A stretch of DNA of 64,000 nucleotides. Origin: UBA4877 sp002399345 (GTDB taxonomy: Bacteria; Bacillota; Thermoanaerobacteria; Thermoanaerobacterales; UBA4877). The stretch is taken from positions 124,001 through 188,000 of the forward strand of contig DAIORT010000002.1 in NCBI GenBank assembly GCA_036752905.1, given 5' to 3'. Made by a program: the position numbers and the translations under genes. Numbering within the stretch: the stretch's first letter is position 1; each line of letters starts with the position of its first letter. Below, piece after piece: positions 35,116 to 43,159 of the stretch. A model generated the notes under the pieces. It was not told the origin of the DNA. It saw nothing but the letters and a program-made list of their open reading frames with translations, and ran no database searches.

Positions 35116-36097
35116 TGATGGAATTAAAATTGGCGATGTCATGCTTAAAAATAGGGTTTTTCTTGCGCCAATGGCTGGGTTTAGCGACCAGGCCTATAGA
35201 ATGATAGTAAATCATATGGACTGCGGTTTTAAATATACCGAGATGGTCTCTGCCAAAACACTTATATATGACTCACAACATACCAAGGACCTCTTACGCT
35301 ACAGCACGGATGAAGGCAAGGTTGCTGTGCAAATATTTGGGCATGAGCCGGATATAATGGCCGGGGCTGCCCGTATACTTAATGACTACCCATTTTGTAT
35401 AATAGATATAAATATGGGTTGTCCCGTGAAGAAAATCGTAGCAAACGGTGACGGCAGTGCGCTTATGAACGATCCTGTCTTGGTGGGAAAGGTGATAAGT
35501 GCGGTTGCAGGAGCATCTAAAATGCCGGTGACGGTGAAAATAAGAACTGGATGGGACAAGCAGCATGTGAATGCCGCCGAGATAGCTCATATTGCTGAAG
35601 AGAGCGGAGCTAAAGCGGTGAGTGTGCATGGCAGGACCAGACAGCAGTTTTATACGGGGAGAGCAGACTGGACAATCATAAAACAGGTCAAACAAGCAGT
35701 AAATATACCCATAATAGGTAACGGGGATATATTTGAGGCAGAAGATGCCGAAGAGATGATGGAATTTACCGGATGTGATGCAGTGATGATAGGCAGAGGG
35801 GCCATTGGCAATCCATGGATCTTCCGCAGTATAAATGAATATCTTAAGACCGGGATGAAACCTGTACCTCTTACGGCGGAGGAGAAGATAGATATGGCCA
35901 TAAGTCATCTCAAGCTGGAAGCATCACTCAAAGGTGAGATGCGCGCCATAAGGGAGATGCGCAAGGTTGTTGGCTATTATATTAAAGGGATGAATGGATC
36001 TAAGGCGGTGCGAAATGAAATAAACAGAATTGAGTCTATGGACGGTGTTATAGAAAAGCTATCCGATTATAAACTTCAGATAGGGAATAGTAAGTAG
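35108..36097 (+). CDS. dus: tRNA-dihydrouridine synthase (DusB-like)
   Basis: A 329-residue FMN enzyme: NRVFLAPMAGFSDQAYR, DINMGCPVKKIVANGDGSALM (catalytic Cys in MGCP), VTVKIRTGWD, SVHGRTRQQFYTGRADW, IIGNGDIF and VMIGRGAIGNPWIF. It reduces uridines in tRNA D-loops. It overlaps the end of birA by 8 bases, so the two are cotranscribed. Family and length are normal. Confidence 0.95.
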   Translation: MYDDGIKIGDVMLKNRVFLAPMAGFSDQAYRMIVNHMDCGFKYTEMVSAKTLIYDSQHTKDLLRYSTDEGKVAVQIFGHEPDIMAGAARILNDYPFCIIDINMGCPVKKIVANGDGSALMNDPVLVGKVISAVAGASKMPVTVKIRTGWDKQHVNAAEIAHIAEESGAKAVSVHGRTRQQFYTGRADWTIIKQVKQAVNIPIIGNGDIFEAEDAEEMMEFTGCDAVMIGRGAIGNPWIFRSINEYLKTGMKPVPLTAEEKIDMAISHLKLEASLKGEMRAIREMRKVVGYYIKGMNGSKAVRNEINRIESMDGVIEKLSDYKLQIGNSK

Positions 36098-36188
36098 AAA
36101 ACAAAAGCCTTGATTTAAAGCGACAAAAGTTTTACAATATATTCATGTAAATACATTGAGCACAAAATGTGCACGTAAGGAGATACAT

Positions 36189-36713
36189 ATGAAGCCCATT
36201 CACATAGGGGATAAAATCATCGATGCCGATAAAGCCCACAGACAAATTGATGAAATGTTGGACATGAGAACGAGGGGGCTTTCACAGCAGGAGGTGGCAG
36301 AGCACTTTCACATAGATAGGACCTTTGTTTCCCGGCTTGAAAGATTGGGAGAGATAAAAAAAGGTGGCAGCTTGGCGCTCATAGGTTTTCCTGTAAAAAA
36401 CAGACAAGAACTTGAGACAATGGCAAGGGAAAATGGGGTTGAGCTTGTACTTCTGATGTCTGAAAAAGAGCGATGGGATTTTGTAACTAATAAGGATGGG
36501 GCGCAGCTTTTCAATCTTGTTCTTGATATAATAGCAAAGCTGCGCAGCTATGATAAAATAATTTTCCTCGGATCGGATAAGAGAACCAAGTTAGTGGAAG
36601 AAATTCTCGGTAATGAGGTATTTACCATTGATATAGGCGAGTCACCAATTACTCATGATGTATATATAGATCCTGAGAGATTTTTATCTGTCATCAAGAT
36701 GATTAGAGGCTAG
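36189..36713 (+). CDS. HTH transcriptional regulator heading the acyl-ACP-reductase-like unit
   Basis: A 174-residue protein. Residues 20-55 form a helix-turn-helix (TRGLSQQEVAEHFHIDRTFVSRLERLG). The remainder is an alpha/beta domain (SLALIGFPVKNRQELETMA, GVELVLLMS, IIFLGSDKRTKLVEEILGNEVFTIDIG) of no known ligand class. ATG 36189 is chosen: AAGGAG lies 6 bases upstream, unlike the longer frame. It precedes two genes at spacing of 11 bases or overlap and probably controls them. Confidence 0.78.
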   Translation: MKPIHIGDKIIDADKAHRQIDEMLDMRTRGLSQQEVAEHFHIDRTFVSRLERLGEIKKGGSLALIGFPVKNRQELETMARENGVELVLLMSEKERWDFVTNKDGAQLFNLVLDIIAKLRSYDKIIFLGSDKRTKLVEEILGNEVFTIDIGESPITHDVYIDPERFLSVIKMIRG

Positions 36714-36724
36714 GAGTGATAAGT

Positions 36725-37660
36725 TTGAAGAGAGTCGTGAGTGTAAGTATCGGGTCATCTGAAAGGAATCATAAAGTTACTGCGGATTTTTTAGGTGAGA
36801 AATTTATGATAGAACGTATAGGTACGGATGGAGATTTTAATAAGGCCTTAGAAATGATATCCCGTTTGGATGGAAAAGTGGACGCCTTTGGACTGGGTGG
36901 AATTGATCTGTACCTCAAGGCAGGTAAAAGGAGGTACGTAATCAGTGATGCGCTTCCCTTGCAGAAAGCTGCGGAGATTACACCTGTGGTAGATGGATCC
37001 GGTCTTAAAGATACCCTTGAAAGAAGGGTGGTTGAGTATGTTGATAGAGAAGTGATGTCTCTTAAAGGTAAGAAGACGCTTCTTGTATGCGGACTGGACA
37101 GGTTCGGCATGGCGCAGACATTTGACAAGCTGGGCTGCGATCTTATTTTAGGTGACGCAATATTTGCTTTGGGCTTACCTATGCCTGTAAGATCATTAAA
37201 AATGCTTGATTTCCTTGCATCAATACTGATGCCTATAATCAGGAGACTACCTTTTGAGGTATTGTACCCTACGGGGAAAAAGCAGGATACGTCAACATCA
37301 AGACACAAGAAGTATTATGACTGGGCAGACATAATAGCCGGTGATTATCTGTTTATTAAAAGATACATGCCAGAGAATTTAGATGGCAAGGTAATCATTA
37401 CCAATACGGTAACTGCAGGCGATGTGGAGGAGCTTAAAAAAAGAGGAGTGCAACTGCTTGTTACCACTACGCCGGAGATGAATGGAAGGTCCTTCGGAAC
37501 CAATGTCATGGAAGCGGTTCTTATCACCCTGGCTGGCAAAGGACCGGAAGAAATAAGGTCGGATGATTATTTGAAGCTACTGGACAAGATCGGATTTGTT
37601 CCACGGGTCGAATACCTGCAATCCGAAGTAGGTGGGGAGAGGAATGATTTGCATGCATAA
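36725..37660 (+). CDS. Conserved orphan, often labelled quinate 5-dehydrogenase
   Basis: A 311-residue soluble alpha/beta protein. SIGSSERNHKVTADFLGEKFMI opens it and GKKTLLVCGLDRFGMAQTFDKLG (about residues 115-137) looks like a nucleotide-binding beta-alpha-beta turn. DWADIIAGDYLFIKRYMPENL, IITNTVTAGDVEELKKRGVQLLVTTTPEMNGRSFGTNVMEA are strongly patterned. From memory, related clostridial entries carry the name quinate 5-dehydrogenase, which I regard as unsupported. It overlaps the next gene, so its function is probably tied to the acyl-ACP-reductase-like enzyme. TTG 36725 is chosen behind AGGAG. Confidence 0.72.
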   Translation: MKRVVSVSIGSSERNHKVTADFLGEKFMIERIGTDGDFNKALEMISRLDGKVDAFGLGGIDLYLKAGKRRYVISDALPLQKAAEITPVVDGSGLKDTLERRVVEYVDREVMSLKGKKTLLVCGLDRFGMAQTFDKLGCDLILGDAIFALGLPMPVRSLKMLDFLASILMPIIRRLPFEVLYPTGKKQDTSTSRHKKYYDWADIIAGDYLFIKRYMPENLDGKVIITNTVTAGDVEELKKRGVQLLVTTTPEMNGRSFGTNVMEAVLITLAGKGPEEIRSDDYLKLLDKIGFVPRVEYLQSEVGGERNDLHA

Positions 37661-38738
37661 ATTCGGTTTTATAATTCATCCTATAGAGACGAGCGATGTC
37701 ACCAGAAAATATGGCTTCATGAAGAAGATACCTGAGGGATTAATAAAGCAGGTTACAAAGATTATGCCTCCGCAGGAGGTTTCAAAAATTACAGGGGTGA
37801 AAAGTCCGTATGGCGAAACTGAGGGATGGTTTTTAGCTGTTCCATTGGTATCCGATCAGATGCTTTCACTTCCCGCCGATGCAGTGACCAAAAAAATTAT
37901 TAAGGCCGGCAGGATTGCCGAAGACTTGGGTGCGGAGATAATAGGCCTCGGAGCTATGACATCCGTTGTTGGAGATGCAGGTTATACAGTGGCTAAGAAC
38001 TTAGATATAGCCGTAACGACAGGTAACAGTTATACGGTTGCAATGGCGATGGAGGGAACGGAAAAGGCTGCCTGGATAATGGGAAAAGAGCTTGAAGGAT
38101 GCAACGCCGTTGTAGTAGGCGCAACGGGATCTATAGGCAGGGTATGTGCAGAACTGATGGCCGGCAGGGTTAATAACTTGACATTGGTGTCACGTAACGT
38201 AGGGAAACTAAGGAATTTTGCGGGGGAACTCAAGGAGAAGACAGGTGTGAGGGCAGAGGTTACTGATGACGTTCATGAGGCACTTAGGGACGCCGACGTG
38301 ATCATAACCGTTACCAGTGCTGTGGATACCGTGATAGAACCTGTGGATCTCAAGCCAGGAGCAGTGGTTTGTGACGTGGCCCGGCCGAGGGATGTTTCAA
38401 GGGAGGTTGTCGAGGTCCGTGATGATGTTCTGGTTATAGAGGGCGGTGTGGTAAGGGTGCCCGGAGATGTCAATTTCAACTTTAATTTTGGATTTCCGCC
38501 TAAAATGTCATATGCATGTATGGCCGAGACGATGGCTTTGGCCATGGAAGGAAGGATTGAGAACTTTTCCCTGGGAAGAGAGCTCAAGGCAGACAAGGTA
38601 AGGGAAATATATGATATATGTAAAAAGCATGGATTCAAATTGGCGGGCCTGAGGAGTTTTGAAAAAGAGGTAACCAAAGAACAGATAGGCAGAATAAAAG
38701 AAAATGCAACTAAAAAAATAAAGAATTATCATGCTTGA
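37644..38738 (+). CDS. Homologue of cyanobacterial long-chain acyl-ACP reductase (AAR)
   Basis: A protein of about 364 residues that parallels AAR block by block as I recall the cyanobacterial sequence: LGAMTSVVGDAG, VTTGNSYTVAMAMEGTE, VVVGATGSIGRVCAEL (NADPH Rossmann loop), TLVSRNVGKL, ADVIITVTSA, VVCDVARPRDVS, VIEGGVVRVPGDV, SYACMAETMALAMEG and NFSLGREL. The Cys of SYACMAE aligns with the catalytic Cys of AAR that forms the acyl-thioester. AAR turns acyl-ACP into fatty aldehydes. The start is ATG 37644 or 37653. A terminal position and overlap with the orphan gene make an operon. Shikimate-dehydrogenase-like is the likely automatic label. Confidence 0.75.
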   Translation: MICMHKFGFIIHPIETSDVTRKYGFMKKIPEGLIKQVTKIMPPQEVSKITGVKSPYGETEGWFLAVPLVSDQMLSLPADAVTKKIIKAGRIAEDLGAEIIGLGAMTSVVGDAGYTVAKNLDIAVTTGNSYTVAMAMEGTEKAAWIMGKELEGCNAVVVGATGSIGRVCAELMAGRVNNLTLVSRNVGKLRNFAGELKEKTGVRAEVTDDVHEALRDADVIITVTSAVDTVIEPVDLKPGAVVCDVARPRDVSREVVEVRDDVLVIEGGVVRVPGDVNFNFNFGFPPKMSYACMAETMALAMEGRIENFSLGRELKADKVREIYDICKKHGFKLAGLRSFEKEVTKEQIGRIKENATKKIKNYHA

Positions 38739-38740
38739 TC

Positions 38741-38769
38741 TTGACATGGTGTTAACCCTGTTCTATAAT
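38741..38769 (+). promoter_or_regulatory. Perfect sigma-A promoter for greA-lysS
   Basis: TTGACA at 38741-38746, exact 17-base spacer, TATAAT at 38764-38769. It starts only 3 bases after the upstream stop codon. Confidence 0.92.
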
Positions 38770-38782
38770 AAACACATTAATA

Positions 38783-38822
38783 AACACACAGGCACTGCAT
38801 TTTTTTGCAGTGCTTGTGTGTT
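38783..38822 (+). promoter_or_regulatory. 17-bp hairpin at the 5' end of the greA transcript
   Basis: AACACACAGGCACTGCA pairs with TGCAGTGCTTGTGTGTT around a short T loop, beginning only about 7 bases after the predicted start site. No poly-U run follows the hairpin (TTAATCT), so it is not a classical terminator for the upstream operon. It may stabilise the mRNA or act as a pause or attenuation element. Confidence 0.6.
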
Positions 38823-38887
38823 AATCTAATGCATAAGAATAAATAAGTATTGCATTAAATGATGAGTAAATGAAGAGGGGAGAGCAG

Positions 38888-39367
38888 ATGAGCGCCAAAA
38901 AAGCTGTTGTGCTTACGTATGATGGTCTAAAAAAGTATGAGGACGAGTTAGAGCATTTGAAATCGGTAAAACGTTTGGAAGTAGCAGAAAAAATAAAGGT
39001 TGCCAGATCATATGGTGACTTGAGTGAAAATTCCGAATACGATGAGGCAAAAAATGAGCAGGCCTTTGTCGAGGGAAGAATAGCTCAGATCGAACAGATG
39101 CTCAGAAATGCCAAGGTGATAGATGAAGAAGACATATCAACGGAATCTGTTAACATAGGAACCACTGTTAAGGTATTTGATAACGAATTCAATGAAGAAG
39201 ATGTATATACCATTGTAAGTTCTGCTGAAGCTGATCCCATGAATAATAAAATATCCGATGAATCGCCTATAGGCAAAGCTCTGCTTAACAAGAAAGTGGG
39301 AGAAGTAGCCGAGGCCGAAGTGCCTGACGGAACTGTAAAACTTAAGATACTTGAGATAAAAAAATAG
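38888..39367 (+). CDS. greA: Transcription elongation factor GreA
   Basis: A 159-residue protein. The N-terminal coiled coil ([23 protein letters not shown], then [31 protein letters not shown]) has the acidic D-L-S-E-N-S-E-Y tip that acts in the RNA polymerase channel to stimulate cleavage of backtracked RNA. The C-terminal FKBP-like part ends in [11 protein letters not shown] 38888 follows AGGGGAGA. It is upstream of lysS, as in many Clostridia. Confidence 0.96.
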   Translation: MSAKKAVVLTYDGLKKYEDELEHLKSVKRLEVAEKIKVARSYGDLSENSEYDEAKNEQAFVEGRIAQIEQMLRNAKVIDEEDISTESVNIGTTVKVFDNEFNEEDVYTIVSSAEADPMNNKISDESPIGKALLNKKVGEVAEAEVPDGTVKLKILEIKK

Positions 39368-39390
39368 TAAAAATAAAATGGAGGTTACTT

Positions 39391-40875
39391 ATGGAGAAAT
39401 CCCGACCAGAAGATTTTAATGAACTTATGAATATAAGGCTTGAAAAGCTGGATAAACTCAAGAATGAAAATATAAATCCTTTTGAAATAACAAGATTTAA
39501 GCGGACCAATTATACCAATGAAATAAAAGATAATTTTGATAATTATGAAGACAAGACCGTGACCGTTGCCGGCAGACTTATGGCAAAAAGAGGACATGGC
39601 AAGGCGAGTTTTGCCGATCTGAGTGACAGGTATGGTAAGATACAGATATATGTCAGGTTGGATGAGGTAGGTGAGGAGCTCTATAAACTCTTTAAGACCG
39701 TGGATATAGGTGACATACTCGGTGTAACCGGGACAGTTTTCAAAACCCATATGGGCGAGGTCTCAATAAGGGTCACAAAATTTACTTTGTTGACCAAGTC
39801 TATAAGACCGCTTCCGGAAAAGTGGCATGGTCTTACTGATGTGGAGCTTAGATACAGAGAAAGATATACCGATCTTATAATGAACCCCGATGTAAAACGC
39901 ACATTTGAGATGAGAAGCAATATCATAAGGCAGATGCGTAAATTCCTGGATGACAAGGGGTTTATAGAGGTGGAGACACCCATATTGGAGACCATTCCCG
40001 GAGGAGCCAATGCCCGTCCGTTTGTGACCCATCACAACACGCTGGACATTGATATGTATCTCAGGATAGCAACGGAGCTTCGCCTGAAGAGGCTTATAGT
40101 GGGCGGGTTCGAGGATGTTTACGAGATAGGTAAGCAATTCAGGAATGAGGGTATAGACGTTAGGCATAACCCTGAGTTTACCACTATAGAGCTGTACCAG
40201 GCCTATGCTAACTATGAGGACATGATGGATCTTACCGAGGATATGATTAAGTATATTGCTCAAAATGTATTGGGCACGCTCAAGATAAACTGTCAGGACA
40301 GGGAGATTGATCTCGGACAGTCTTGGCAGAGGATATCCATGATAGATGCGGTCAAGAAATATGCCGGTGTGGACTTTAACGAGATAGATACAGATGAAGA
40401 GGCTTTGAGAGCTGCAGAGGAACATAAGCTTGAGCTGGAATCCGGCAAAAAAACCAGGGGTCATATAATAAATGAGTTCTTTGAGAAGTATGTGGAGCAT
40501 GAGCTCACTGAACCTACATTTATAATTAATTATCCCGTAGAGGTTTCGCCGCTGGCCAAAAGGATGTCGAATGATCCCAGGCTTACCTACAGGTTTGAGA
40601 TATTTATAAATTCCATGGAGCTGGGTAATGCCTTCTCTGAACTCAATGACCCTTTAGATCAGAGGAAGAGATTTGAAGAACAGGCCAAAGCCAGGGAAGC
40701 CGGAGACGATGAGGCCCACATGATGGACGAAGACTTTCTCACGGCCCTTGAAATAGGTATGCCGCCTACGGGAGGACTGGGCATAGGTATTGACAGGCTG
40801 GTGATGGTACTCACCGGCGCAGATTCCATCAGGGATGTTATTCTTTTCCCTACGATGAAGCCGCTAGACAAATAA
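39391..40875 (+). CDS. lysS: Lysyl-tRNA synthetase, class II
   Basis: A 494-residue enzyme. An OB-fold anticodon domain ([21 protein letters not shown]) precedes the class II core with motif 1 ([21 protein letters not shown]), motif 2 ([15 protein letters not shown]) and motif 3 ([11 protein letters not shown]). It charges tRNA-Lys. Full length, behind GGAGG, and in the greA-lysS unit closed by a terminator. Confidence 0.97.
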   Translation: MEKSRPEDFNELMNIRLEKLDKLKNENINPFEITRFKRTNYTNEIKDNFDNYEDKTVTVAGRLMAKRGHGKASFADLSDRYGKIQIYVRLDEVGEELYKLFKTVDIGDILGVTGTVFKTHMGEVSIRVTKFTLLTKSIRPLPEKWHGLTDVELRYRERYTDLIMNPDVKRTFEMRSNIIRQMRKFLDDKGFIEVETPILETIPGGANARPFVTHHNTLDIDMYLRIATELRLKRLIVGGFEDVYEIGKQFRNEGIDVRHNPEFTTIELYQAYANYEDMMDLTEDMIKYIAQNVLGTLKINCQDREIDLGQSWQRISMIDAVKKYAGVDFNEIDTDEEALRAAEEHKLELESGKKTRGHIINEFFEKYVEHELTEPTFIINYPVEVSPLAKRMSNDPRLTYRFEIFINSMELGNAFSELNDPLDQRKRFEEQAKAREAGDDEAHMMDEDFLTALEIGMPPTGGLGIGIDRLVMVLTGADSIRDVILFPTMKPLDK

Positions 40876-40890
40876 AGATTGTTTTATCGA

Positions 40891-40925
40891 AAGGCGCTCT
40901 GTTATATATTAAGAGTGCCTTTTTA
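40891..40925 (+). terminator. Terminator of greA-lysS
   Basis: Stem AAGGCGCTCT / AGAGTGCCTT with an 11-base loop followed by TTTTT. Confidence 0.9.
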
Positions 40926-41309
40926 CGTATGAGTCTTTTACATATATAAGTATTTCTCAGTGAGTAGTTTTTCAATTTTTAGGCATATAGCGCAAGGAAA
41001 GTACCCGGTGCATCTAAATATATAGTGCATATGCGACTAAGGCAGTTCTGGTCAAGGTGTCTGTCATGACGCTAATTGCCGCAGTAGCAATAAGAGGGAG
41101 AATCTGGTACATAAACGTTGTATATAAGGTGCATAATAGTAAAACAAAAGCCGGTCTATTGATTTTTTTACTAATGAGGTATATTATTTAAATAAGTGCT
41201 TAAGTATCAATATGATAGAACTGGCTGCATTGGATTGGGGGTCGATACATGTAAGGGGTGCAGAAAACCGACGATTCATTACTATAATTTATTGAGGGGA
41301 AATGAGCGT
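40926..41309. other. Gene-poor interval before the ArsR gene
   Basis: No convincing gene, RNA or repeat is seen. A frame reading ATKAVLVKVSVMTLIAAVA... (about 41033-41190) has no start or ribosome site and is treated as chance. An in-frame extension of the ArsR gene from GTG 41196 would add a Cys-rich segment (CIGLGVDTCKGC) but has no ribosome site. Confidence 0.4.
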
Positions 41310-41669
41310 ATGGAAAGGTCTGATGCCTATAGCAGGGAAGGTGGACATGAAGAACCTGGGATTGAAGAGTTAAAACCGAAGATAAAATCATTGAAAGGTG
41401 TTTCTGATATCTTCAAGGCTTTAAGTGACGACTCTCGAAGCGAAATAGTTTATATGCTGTCACAAAAGGAGCTATGTGTCGGGGACATAGCCTATTTATT
41501 AGATATGAATCTGCAGGCGGTTTCCTATCACCTTAAGACCCTTAAGTCGCTTAATCTGATCAAAAGCAGAAGAGAGGGGAAGATGATCTATTATTCCCTT
41601 TCCGATAATCATATTCCCGATCTTATTAATTTTGCTGTTAAATATAGATTAGGAATAGAATATCCGTAA
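41310..41669 (+). CDS. ArsR/SmtB-family regulator
   Basis: A 119-residue winged-helix protein. LKGVSDIFKALSDDSRSEIVYML then KELCVGDIAYLLDMNLQAVSYHLKTLKSLNLIKSRREGKMIYYSL is the ArsR pattern. Only the first Cys of the CadC ELCVCD metal motif is kept (ELCVGD), so metal sensing at alpha-3 is doubtful. ATG 41310 gives the usual family length; an in-frame GTG at 41196 would add 38 residues with three Cys. It lies 14 bases before the radical SAM gene and probably regulates it. Confidence 0.82.
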   Translation: MERSDAYSREGGHEEPGIEELKPKIKSLKGVSDIFKALSDDSRSEIVYMLSQKELCVGDIAYLLDMNLQAVSYHLKTLKSLNLIKSRREGKMIYYSLSDNHIPDLINFAVKYRLGIEYP

Positions 41670-41683
41670 GGAGGTTATTTATT

Positions 41684-43084
41684 ATGTTTGATTATGCTGA
41701 AAAAGTTCTTGGCAAGGCAATAGTGCGTCAGGGCTTAAAATATGTTTCAGGCAATCCTGAAGAAAACCTGCCCAAGATTTTAGATTTGGGTGAGAAGATA
41801 GCCAAGAGGCCGTCGGATAAAGAAACGGTGAGAAAGGTAAGAAACAATGTCGTAGATCCCAATAGTAACTGGCATAAGTTTGCTACGACATTACTTACAA
41901 GGATTGATCCCAATATAAGAGAGAAGACGGCGGGAAATTTTTTTGTAGATGCATGCCTGCTTGGTAATCCCAAACAGGACCAGCTGTCAAAGAAATATGA
42001 CATAAATGTTCCGTGGGCTATACTTATAGATCCTACCGCTGCATGCAACTTAAGGTGTGTGGGATGCTGGGCGGGAGAATATAATCAGAAGGATGCTTTA
42101 GACTATGACACCTTAAACAGGGTGATAAGTGAGGCTGAGGAATTAGGTATATTCTTCACGATATTCTCAGGCGGTGAGCCGACTGTAAGGAAAGATTACC
42201 TTATTAAGTTGGCTGAGGCGCATCCTGACTCTGTTTTCCTGTCATTTACCAACGGAACTTTGATAGACGATGATTTTGTTAAAGAAGTTAAGAGGGTTGG
42301 AAACCTTGCATTTGCAGTAAGTGTGGATGGTTTTGAGAAAACCACGAATGCAAGACGTGGAGAGAATGTTTATCAAAGAGCACTGGCAGCAATGGAAAGA
42401 ATGAGAGATGCCGGCATAATCTTTGGTTTCTCGACTATGTATATGCATGGAAACATAGATGAGGTAGGATCTAATGAGTTTATAGACATGATGATAGAAA
42501 AAGGATGCTTGTTCGGATGGTATTTCACATATGTACCGGTCGGTAGAGACTCTGATCCTTCAATGATGGCTACTCCGGAAGAGAGGGCTGAGATGTACAG
42601 GAGGGTTAATGAGATCAGAATGACAAAACCCCTGTTTGCAATAGATTTCTGGAATGACGGTGAATATGCACATGGTTGTATAGCAGGAGCTAGAAGGTAT
42701 CTCCATATCAATGCCAACGGTGATGTGGAGCCGTGTGCCTTTGTACATTATGCCACATGCAATATCAAGGACACCTCGCTTTTAGATGCCCTGAAGTCTC
42801 CTCTTATGATGGAATACAGGAGACATCAGCCGTTCAATGGGAATATGCTTCGTCCCTGCCCGATGATTGATAACCCGGAGATGATTAAGGAGATGGTTCA
42901 CGCCTCGGGAGCACACTCTACGCAGATGGGTGAGCCGGAGGATGTAGATGATCTCTATAATAAGGTAAAACCGCATTCGGAGGAATGGGCTAAAAAAGCC
43001 GATGAATTGTGGGATGAAAGACAGAAGGAAATAAACGGCTCGGCTGAAGCCAAAAAAGAAACAGCCACGGGTGCTGCGGATTAA
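41684..43084 (+). CDS. Radical SAM protein, uncharacterised clostridial family
   Basis: A 466-residue protein. An N-terminal helical region of about 110 residues is followed by a radical SAM domain with CNLRCVGCW (Cx3Cx2C, about residue 118) and FSGGEPTVRKD. A C-terminal region has conserved Cys residues (HGCIAGARRYLHINANGDVEPCAFVHYATC and LRPCPM), which suggests a second Fe-S cluster (SPASM-like). The reaction is unknown. Lipid-modifying radical SAM enzymes such as bacterial membrane-spanning-lipid synthase are one possibility, not shown. The tail (residues 445-466) is Ala/Glu/Lys-rich. SD AAGGAGG. Confidence 0.85.
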   Translation: MFDYAEKVLGKAIVRQGLKYVSGNPEENLPKILDLGEKIAKRPSDKETVRKVRNNVVDPNSNWHKFATTLLTRIDPNIREKTAGNFFVDACLLGNPKQDQLSKKYDINVPWAILIDPTAACNLRCVGCWAGEYNQKDALDYDTLNRVISEAEELGIFFTIFSGGEPTVRKDYLIKLAEAHPDSVFLSFTNGTLIDDDFVKEVKRVGNLAFAVSVDGFEKTTNARRGENVYQRALAAMERMRDAGIIFGFSTMYMHGNIDEVGSNEFIDMMIEKGCLFGWYFTYVPVGRDSDPSMMATPEERAEMYRRVNEIRMTKPLFAIDFWNDGEYAHGCIAGARRYLHINANGDVEPCAFVHYATCNIKDTSLLDALKSPLMMEYRRHQPFNGNMLRPCPMIDNPEMIKEMVHASGAHSTQMGEPEDVDDLYNKVKPHSEEWAKKADELWDERQKEINGSAEAKKETATGAAD

Positions 43085-43099
43085 TCCGCAGCTTTTTTT
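43073..43099 (+). terminator. Terminator overlapping the stop of the radical SAM gene
   Basis: GCTGCGGATTAATCCGCAGC is a perfect palindrome containing the stop codon and is followed by seven T. Confidence 0.82.
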
Positions 43100-43159
43100 A
43101 TTGTATTTTTAGTATTTTTGTTGTAACATTATGTTGGTAATCTAAGGAGGCGATTAAGG

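Noticed and set aside
39763..40500. 245-codon reverse-strand ORF inside lysS
   Set aside because: Shadow of lysyl-tRNA synthetase; no ribosome site and no independent similarity.
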